Part shown: positions 12,401 through 21,400 of the stretch, piece after piece
Numbering within the stretch: position 1 is the first letter of the stretch
How the letters are laid out: each line of letters begins with the position of its first letter
Source: Cymbomonas tetramitiformis
Lineage: Eukaryota; Chlorophyta; Pyramimonadophyceae; Pyramimonadales; Pyramimonadaceae
Assembly (NCBI GenBank): GCA_001247695.2
Contig: LGRX02013690.1
Coordinates: 1-22,603, forward strand
Direction of reading: 5' to 3'
Length of the DNA stretch: 22,603 nucleotides
Translations under genes and position numbers: made by a program
Notes under the pieces: generated by a model
The model's input: the letters and a program-made list of their open reading frames with translations, nothing else
The model's database searches: none
Told to the model about the DNA's origin: nothing

Positions 12401-15400
12401 AGCGTGGTGGCGCAGCAGGTGCTGTGCATCCTCCTCCAGCCATGCGCTCGTACCTGCGCGATTTCACCTTCATCGACGGCACGCAGCTCGTCCTGAACCC
12501 CGGCTGCGGCTTCTTCATCACCATGAACCCCGGCTACGCCGGCCGCCAGGTGCACCCGCCGCAGCTTCGACGGCGCCCATGCCGGCGTCTGCTCTGTAAT
12601 TGGGCGGCTCCACGTCGTGCCCCGGTGCCATTCCGCGTGGTCCAAGGAGAAGAATGCGATCACGTCGCCCGCCGTACCCACCCCCTGGGACAGCGCTTTG
12701 GAATGACGTGTATGAGAGGTTACATCCAAGATGACGCGTCAGATGGGGGTCTTCTCAGGGGCTGCCCTACGCCACGTGTGGGGAGCGAGAGAGCGGCGCC
12801 TTGCCGTGAACTTTCCGGCCACGGGTACCCTGCAGCAAAAAAGTGACGCGGCATGGGCATTTGATGCTGAACCAGGCTCACGAGAGGGGGGCGGGGGGGA
12901 GGGGAGGAGGGGTGGTGCAGGAGCTTCCGGAGAATTTGAAGGCGCTTTTCCGCAGCGTGGCTATGATGGTGCCGGACCGGCAGCGTATCATGCGGGTCAA
13001 GCTGGCGGCAGCCGGGTTCCAGACGAACGAGCTCTTTGCGAAGAAGTTCTTCGTGCTGTACGGGCTGTGCGAGCAGCAGCTGTCCAAGCAGCGCCACTAC
13101 GACTTTGGCCTGCGTAACATCCTCTCCGTGCTGCGCGCCCTCGGCCCCGCTCTCCGCGCCGCCCCGACCCAGCCGGAGACCACCATCTTCCTGCGTGTGC
13201 TCCGCGACATGAACCTCTCAAAGCTCTCGGTACTCCTTCCCATCCCCCTAAACCCCCACCCCCTGCGTGTACCAGAGCGCTGAATTCCCTTGACCGATTA
13301 GGCGCACGGGAGAGCGGCCTTCTCTCGAGGCCGCCCCGCTGAAGGAAGGGGTTGGGGTGCCCACTGTCTTTTATCTCGCTGGCGCGCATGGGGAGGCGGC
13401 CTCGAGAGAAGGCCGCTCTCCCGTGCGCCCCTCGCGGCGTGGCAGCCTCGAGAGAAGGCGGCTCTCCCGTGCGCCCCTCCCGGCGTGGCGGCCTCGAGAG
13501 AAGGCGGCTCTCCCGTGCGCCCCTCGCGGCGTGGCGGCCTCGAGAGAAGGCGGCTCTCCCGTGCGCCCCTCGCGGCGTGGCGGCCTCGAGAGAAGGCCGC
13601 TCTCCCGTGCGCCCCTCGCGGCGTGGCGGCCTCGAGAGAAGGCCGCTCTCCCGTGCGCCCCTCGCGGCGTGGCGGTCTCGAGAGAAGGCCGCTCTCCCGC
13701 GCGCCCCTCGCGGCGTGGCGCTTGAGAGGGCGTTTGAGAGCGCGCTGCGAGGGTGCGCTCGAGAGGGCGGCGGTGGACTGCCTCATTCGAGGCTCCGGGC
13801 AGCACCCCCTGGCGGCAGAGAAGGCAGCCGCGCCTGAAGGCATGGCGCCCAGCGGCCGTCGCCTGCTCTCGCGGTTACTCGTGTGGCACCTGTTGTGAGC
13901 CCCGGGGAGTTATACGAACAGGACGAGGACGAGCCGCTGTTCCTCTCTCTCCTGAACGACCTCTTTCCGGGGGAAATGGTGGCCAAGGAGAAGTATGCGG
14001 AGCTCACTGGTGCCATCGACGTGGTGCTGGAGGCGAGCACTCCACGCCTCGTCAACCACCCGGAGTGGAACCTCAAGGTGACATTGCGCCCCGCCAAAAG
14101 AGAGTCCCGCGAGCGGCCCCTTCGAGCATTCAATGCCTTGTGGGAAGAGGGCCGCCCAGGGCCCGAGTGCGCCATGTCGAACTGGCTAATGGCCGGTAGG
14201 TCTCGACATCTGATGTCCATGACCCTTGCAGTGGATGTAGTTTTGGCGTGTGTTATCGACGGCCATTGAGGGTTGGCTCGGGCCGCCATTGGGCCGGCAG
14301 GTGATCCAGCTGCACGAGACGGCCATGGTGCGGTGGGGCATCATGATCCTCGGAACCTCGTGCGCGGGGAAGTCGACATGCGTCTCCACCTACCTGAAGG
14401 CCAGATGCCACGTCGGGCAACGCAGTACAGCGACGCGGATGAACCCGAAGGCGGTGACTGCGAGCCAGATGTTCGGCCTCCTCGACGCCGCTACCAATGA
14501 CTGGACCGATGGGATCTTCGCCGCGCTCTGGCGCAAGGCCTGCAAGCGCCAATCCGAGGACGCCACGTGGCTCGTGTTGGACGGCCCTGTGGATGCCGTC
14601 TGGATCGAGAATCTAAACACGGTGCGAACATGCGGGCATCTCTCCCTGCGCTCTTGGTCGGGATTGGACGGTGCATGTCTCCCTGCGCTCTTGGTCGGGA
14701 TTGGACGGCGCATTCCCCGCGCTCTTGGTCGGATTGACGGGTGTTCTCTCGCGCTCTTGGTCGGATTGACGGTGCATCTCTCCCTGCGCTCTTGGTCGGA
14801 TTGGAGGTGCATCTCCCTGCGCCTTGGTCGGGATTGGACGGAGCATCTCCCTGCGCTCTTGGTCGGGATTGACGGTGCATCTCTCCTGCGCTCTTGGTCG
14901 GGATTGACGGTGCATCTCTCCCTGCGCTCTTGGTCGGGATTGACGGTGCATGTCTCCCTGCGCTCTTGGTCGGGATTGACGGTGCATGTCTCCCTGCGCT
15001 CTGGGATTGACGGTGCATGTCTCCCCTGCTTCTTGGTCGGATTGGACGGTGCATGTCTCCTGCGCTCTTGGTCGGGATTGACGGGTGTATGTCTCCTGCG
15101 CTCTTGGTCGGGATTGACGGTGCATCTTCCCTGCGCTCTTGGTCGGGATTGACGGTGCATGTCTCCCTGCGCTTGGTCGGGATTGACGGTGCATCTCTCC
15201 CTGCGCTCTTGGTCGGGATTGGACGGTGCATGTCTCCCTGCGCTCTTGGTCGGGATTGGACGGTGCATGTCTGCCCTGGGCGCTCTTGGTCGGGATTGGA
15301 CCATGGCGCTCTGGTCGGGATTGGACGGTGCATCTCTCCCTGCGCTCTTGGTCGGGATTGGAGACAGCGGGGGCCTGTATCCAGCTTATAGGGCGCAAAG

Positions 15401-18400
15401 CTTTCCGAGTCCCAATCTATGCAAGCGCACTCCGCCGAGGCCCGCGCTCTAGAGGGGAGCATGGGGCCGTTCTGAGCCGAGCCGAGCTGGAGTGCACGAG
15501 TGCACAGGTGCTGGACGACAACAGGATGCTGACCCTGGCCAACGGAGACCGGATTGCGATGGCAGCGTCACTGAAGCTGCTCTTTGAGGCACGCTCAGCC
15601 CCCGCGGGTCACTGCACACCTGTGGCCCCTTTGAGGGTGCCCGCCGGCCCGCTCGCTTCCAGGGTGCCCCCGCCGACCCGTCTCCAGGTGTGCTCCTCGC
15701 CGGACCGCTCCAGGTGCCCCCCCGGCCCAGGTGCCCCCGCCGACCGCTCCAGGGTGCCCCGCTGGCCCGAGGTGCCCCGCCGAATTCCGCTTCCAGGGTG
15801 CCCCCGCCCGGCCCGCCCAGGGTGCCCCGCGCTGTCCCGCTTCCAGGTGCCCGCCGACCCGCTTCCAGGTGCCCCCGCCGACCCGTCTGCGGGTGCCCCG
15901 CCGGCCCGTCCAGGTGCTCCGCCGGCCCGCTTCCAGGGTGCCCCCGCCTACCGCTTCCAGGGTGCCCCGCTGCCCGACGCCGCTCCCTCCAGGGTGCCCC
16001 GCCGCCCGCTTCCAGGGTGCCCCCGCCGGACCGCTTCCAGGGTGCCCCCGCCGGCCCGCTTCCAGGGTGCACTGACCGGGTATGAGCATCGAGCATTGTA
16101 ATATAAAAGCATACGTTTCTTATAACGAAATGCGGTGTCAATGCATAAAACGATGGTGACTATTGTACCGATGACAACGGCTGCAAGTAATGTGTGCACT
16201 CCAACATCGTCTATGCAGCATCACTACCAAGGGGGCCCTTTTGGGGTTCACGTGTACGTTCTCCATTCTTCTATACCCACCTCACCAAGTGGGCCCTTCA
16301 CGCGGGACTCCTAGCCATGGTCCTTTGTCAAGATGCCATGCGTCAGACCGTCCACATCTAAGCAGGGAGGCCACACAATCCAACACTGTGGGGCGCGATC
16401 CAACGCGCATCCTGCAGCGCACACAGTCCAGCGGGGCGGAGTGATCGGCCGCTGAAGAAGATGGCAGGCTTGATCTCTGCCAGCGATACACATTCATTTC
16501 TCGCTGGAACCTCACATTCAGGCTGAGCATTCCATGCCGGACAGGGGCCGCGACGTATGCGGGGCTGACACGCTGCTCGTTGGGTGGCTGCTTGGACTGG
16601 ACACAGGTCGCAAACCTCGACAACGCGTCCCCTGCCACAGTCAGCCGCGCCGGGATCGTCTACATGAGCGCCTCCTCCCTCGGCTGGCGGCCCGTGGTGC
16701 AGGCCTGGCTGCAGAACCGCTGCGATCCCCGCGCCCGCCCTGGGAGTGCGCCAGCACCCGCCAGCCCGGAAGTGCCGCTGCTGAAGGAGCTCTTCGCCCA
16801 GCACGTCGAGCCCATCTTTGAGTTCATGCACCAAGAGGTGCCGCCCTCAATGTCGCCGCCGTTCGCAGTCAATCGCATCGTGCCGGCGCGCCACTTGTCC
16901 ATCCGATGACGTGGCGTCTGAGGACCCTCCAGTCTCTTATCTCAACACGCTCCAAATCAGCCTCTCTCTCTCTCACTCTCCTTGCGCCTGTCCGTCGACG
17001 AACGTGAACGCTGCGCTGGCTATCCTGTAGCTCCCGGCGTTGATGCTAAGGATGCGTTGAGTGCTGGGCTGGCGAGGATCCTTCATCCAATCGCGTGCAA
17101 GGCCGGGCGCCATAACACAATGCCACTCTGAATGTGTTCGGTTTTGTGGGGAGTGGTTGTGGGGGGCAGGCTTTGGAATCGAAGATGGCGCTGGAGAGGG
17201 TGAATTGCATCAAGACGTGCCTTCTGCTGCTGCAGGCCCTGCTCCCTGCCTCCCGGGACCCCCGCGAGGACGACGTGCTCGAGGGGCCGGCGGCGGCGCA
17301 GCCCGGCGTGGTGGCAGGGGGAGGGTCCGAGGGGGACGCGGCGGAGCAAAAGCAGGAGCGCGCCACGTTCGAGGAGCACGTGCAGCGGCTCTTCGTGCTC
17401 GCGTTGGCGTGGGGTGTCGGAGGGCTGCTCGAGCCCGAAGCGACGATGAAGCTGGATGCTTACTTCCAGGGATCCGCGATGAGCACCCCGGCCGTGGGCG
17501 CGGTTGCACGGACCATCTTCGAGTTCATCGTTACCGAGGAGGGCCTGTGGGAGGGGTGGAGCTCGCGCGTGCCCGCCTGGAGCTACCCCTCGCAGGGCGC
17601 GATGGTCTTCTCCAGCATCCTGGTCCCCACGGTTGACAACGTGAGGGCGGCGTTCCTGCTTGAGGTAGTCGCCCGCCAACGCGCAAGCGTGCTGCTAGTG
17701 GGCCCGAGTGGATCGGCCAAGACAGTCACGGTCAAGAGCTACCTCGCGGGTCTCCCAGGGAACCACATCTCCAAGACCCTGAACTTCTCCTCCGCCACCA
17801 CGCCGCTCATCTTCCAGCGGGGTACCCACTGCAGCCCTCTCCGTCCCACACCCGCACTAAGCAGCACGCACGCACCCACCGAGAAGTGTCCTGAATTGTG
17901 TGCTTCATCCTTAGATCCAGCGTGGGTACATCGTGCAGCCGATTGGTTGTGGCTACATGGTGCCGAAGGAATCGGTCCGAGGATAAGGCACACCTACGTG
18001 CGCACACCCGCCACACCCACGAGACACCCATTGGGCTGAATCACCTGCGGCAACGTTCACGCGGCTCACATGGGTCCCCACCATCGCCGCTTTTTCATTG
18101 AAGGCAGAAGAAGAAAGAGCGGGGACGAAGATGGGGTGGGGCGGGGGGCGGGGGGCTCCTCAGCGGTGGAGAGCTTATTGGAGAAGCGCTTGGGCAATGC
18201 CTTCGGGCCGAGTGGTGGGCGTCGAATGAGCGTTTTCATTGACGATCTGAACTTGCCGGCTATCAACAAGTGGGGCGATCAGGTTCGTCGGGCGCCTCTC
18301 TTCTGCGGACTTGAGTGCAAGCCCACGCCCCCTCCAGGGTGCCCGCTCCGACTTGCGCGGTGCGCGCCGTGGGCCAGCAGGTAGGGGAGCTGCAGCGCTA

Positions 18401-21400
18401 GTCAGGCCAGCCCATGTTCGGTGGTCATCGATCTCCATGGGACGGGCGTGACGTGCCCTCTCCCCACCTGGCGCAGGTGACGAGCGAGAGCCTGCGCGCA
18501 CTGATGGAGGACGGCGGATTCTACTCTCTGGAGAAGCCCGGGGAGTTCAAGCACATGGAGGACCTGCAATTTGTGGGCGCGATGGGGACCCGGGCGGGCG
18601 GACATCCCGGCGCGGCTCAAGGGCCGCTTCGCGATGTTCAATATGCCGCTGCCTGAGCAGGGCTCCATCGAGAAGATCTACGGGGGCATCATCGCCGGGC
18701 ATTACACCGAGGAGCGGGGCTTTCCGCACGACGTCGTCAAGCTCGCGCGGCAGTTGCCGAAGGTCACGCACACCCTGTGGCAGAAAGTGCGAGACAATAT
18801 GCTGCCGACCCCCGCCAAGTTCCATTACATCTTCAACCTGCGGGATCTCTCCCGCATCGCCCAGGCGCGCGCCCCCGCCTCACCCCTCGCCCCCTTTCAG
18901 CAGACCTCCGCAGTGACGCGGCGCTGCCTGAACCCGCCCCTCATTTGACAGGATCGGTGTCGATCAGGCCGCGCCGCGTCACTGCTGATACACAAAACGG
19001 CGCCTCTTGTGTGGTCGGGTTTATAACCTCCCCGCATGTTGCAATTCGGGAGCGGTGTCTCGTAACAGTCTTCTATGTCCTTATCCATGACATGCTCGTG
19101 CCGCCATTGCGCCGCCTGGGGGTGAGAAAGTAGGGACGCGCGTTCAACTCTCTGGTACCTATTTCGAAGGACCCGCACATGACAAAACTGACGAACAACA
19201 TTGGCGACTTCCATAAGAAGATCTCCAATGATCTCCCTTCATCGGGGTCGTTTGATGATGCGTGTGCGAAATCCAACGTCGTTATCAACGTGCTATCTGG
19301 ACCGTCCTCTCAGCCTGTGCGGGCTTGGGGGGGGGGTTGCTGGGGAGGGAGAGTCGGCGCTCGGAGCAGGGGCTGACGATGACGGACTCGGAGGTGGTGA
19401 AGTCACCGGGGATGCTGTGCCGGCTGTGGCTGCACGAGAGCTCCCGTGTGCTGTCGGACAAGCTGAATGCGCAGGAGGATCTGGGCTGGTTCACGTACAC
19501 AATCGGGTCCGTGCTGGAAACCGTCTCCTCGGAAGCGACCTTCCTGAAGAGCATCCAGCAGCAGGAGAGTGTTTGCTTCGTCGACTTTCTGCGAGACCCG
19601 CCGGAGGATCTCCCCGAGGACGGTGAGCTCGACGACATCCCAAAGGTGTACGAGCTCGTGCCCTCCTGGGATGAGCTCAAAGCGCGCCTCACCTACTACC
19701 AGGTGCGCCCCTCCCCCGCCGCCTCCACCCCAAGCCACCTATGAGCATGCGGCATATCGACCTATTGGGCTTGCTGTGTGAGGGCCTGCTTCCCGGCCGG
19801 GCGCCCCGAGGAGGGCAGCCCGCCACACCGCCGACACAGGCAGAAGGGATGGCGGCGATCCGCAGCAGCAAAGAGTTCAGCAGGCTGCACTCTCGCGTCA
19901 GATCGTGACCCATTGCCTGGGCTCGGGGCTTGTCTACTGACAAAACGAAGGTCGCGTCCGTGAAGAGATGGGCCTCTGCCGGCCCTCCCATGGACCGATC
20001 GCCTCGAGCCTGCGGCCAGCAGAAGTGCCGCTCCCCGCAGTGGCAGATGTGCTGGATAGGGGCAGGGCCCTTGAAATGCTAGTCTAGAAAAGCATGCGAT
20101 ATCCGCGAGCTGTAACGACTTGCATATAGAGCAAATAGCAGGCGTGGGCGCAAGACGTGAGGGGCCTGCAGGGGGTGCAGGGGCCACGCATCAAGAGTAT
20201 GGTGGGACGCGGGTGGAGAGAGGGGAAGCGCGTAAGCCGTTCGACCAGGGCGCCGTGACCGAGCTGGCGCGTAGGTGAATGCACGCCGGGGTGCTGAGAG
20301 GGATGTAGGGGGTTGGAATCGGCAATGCAACGAGGGCATGGTGGGCGGGGAGGAGGGAGGGAGGGGGGGGAGGGGGTACAGCGGCAATACAACGAGAGCA
20401 CGCGTGGCACGCAGCTGGACCTGGTGCTGTTTCAGGTGGCGATCCACCACCTGACGCGCATCAGCCGCATCCTCCGAATGCCTCGCGGCAGCGCTCTGCT
20501 GGTGGGAGTAGGGGGGACCGGCAAGCAATCGCTGACGCGGCTGGCGGCCTTCATTGCGGGCTACAAGCTCTACCAGCTGAACATCACACGCGAGTACAAG
20601 ACGATGGCGTTGTTCGAGGACTTGAAGCACATGTACCGAGAGGCGGCAACCGCCCGAGAGCCGATTGTCTTCCTCTGCACCGACGCAGACATCCTGGACG
20701 AGTCCTTCCTAGAGTACATCAACATGCTGCAGGTCTCCGGCGAGATCCCCAATCTGCTCGCCAAGGTGCGCTCAACACCTGCCCCCCTCGACTGCCTCCG
20801 CTACCCCCTTGCCAAGTGTCCAGCCTCCCGCAAAAAAGGACCTCTCTGGCTTCTCTGGGATAGTCAGATGTTCGAAGAGTACGGCGCCTTGAGGTGGTGG
20901 GTGTGGCCAACGAGCACGAGCGCACCGCCCAGCACCTCCCACCTGAAGCTGCGCCAATCCTCCGCTCATACTATCCATCGCCTGGTGTTCACCCACTATT
21001 GGGATCCGCCGCCTCCCAATCGGCAGGCCCCGGCGCAGCGGCACCGCACTGCCATTGGCCGTTTCAGCTCAGGAGGGAGGTGGGGGGATTGGTGCGTACG
21101 CCAGGACGAGGTGGACGCGATGTTGAACGACGTCCGCACGATCATCCAGAAGGACAAGGAGCTGTCGAAGACGTTCGTGGACACCAGGGAGAACCTGTAC
21201 GGCCGCATGGTGGAGCGGGTGCGGGACAACCTGCACCTCGTGCTTTGTTTCAGCCCCGTCGGGGAGCGCTTCCGCGAGCGTGCCGAGCGCTTCCCCGGGC
21301 TCATCTCCGGCTGCACCATGAACTGGTTCTTCGGGTGGCCGATGGACGCCCTCCGCTCCGTGGGCACCAAGTTCCTCGCCGACTTTCCCATGGTCTGCAA

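Noticed and set aside
13298..13898. Long ORFs on both strands with Arg/Ser/Pro-rich repeats
   Set aside because: Products of the 46-bp array in intron 17; they are in intron and have no family similarity.
14390..15462. Minus-strand ORFs of 261-323 codons
   Set aside because: Reading of the 36-bp array; the repetitive Pro/Lys/Arg peptide is not a gene, and the plus strand carries exons 19 and 20 on either side.
20766..21104. Reading intron 26 as coding, because the frame stays open from exon 26 to 27
   Set aside because: The extra residues have no family counterpart and interrupt NLLAK-DEVDAM. The ends have clear splice sites and the gene's typical C-rich/G-rich intron composition.
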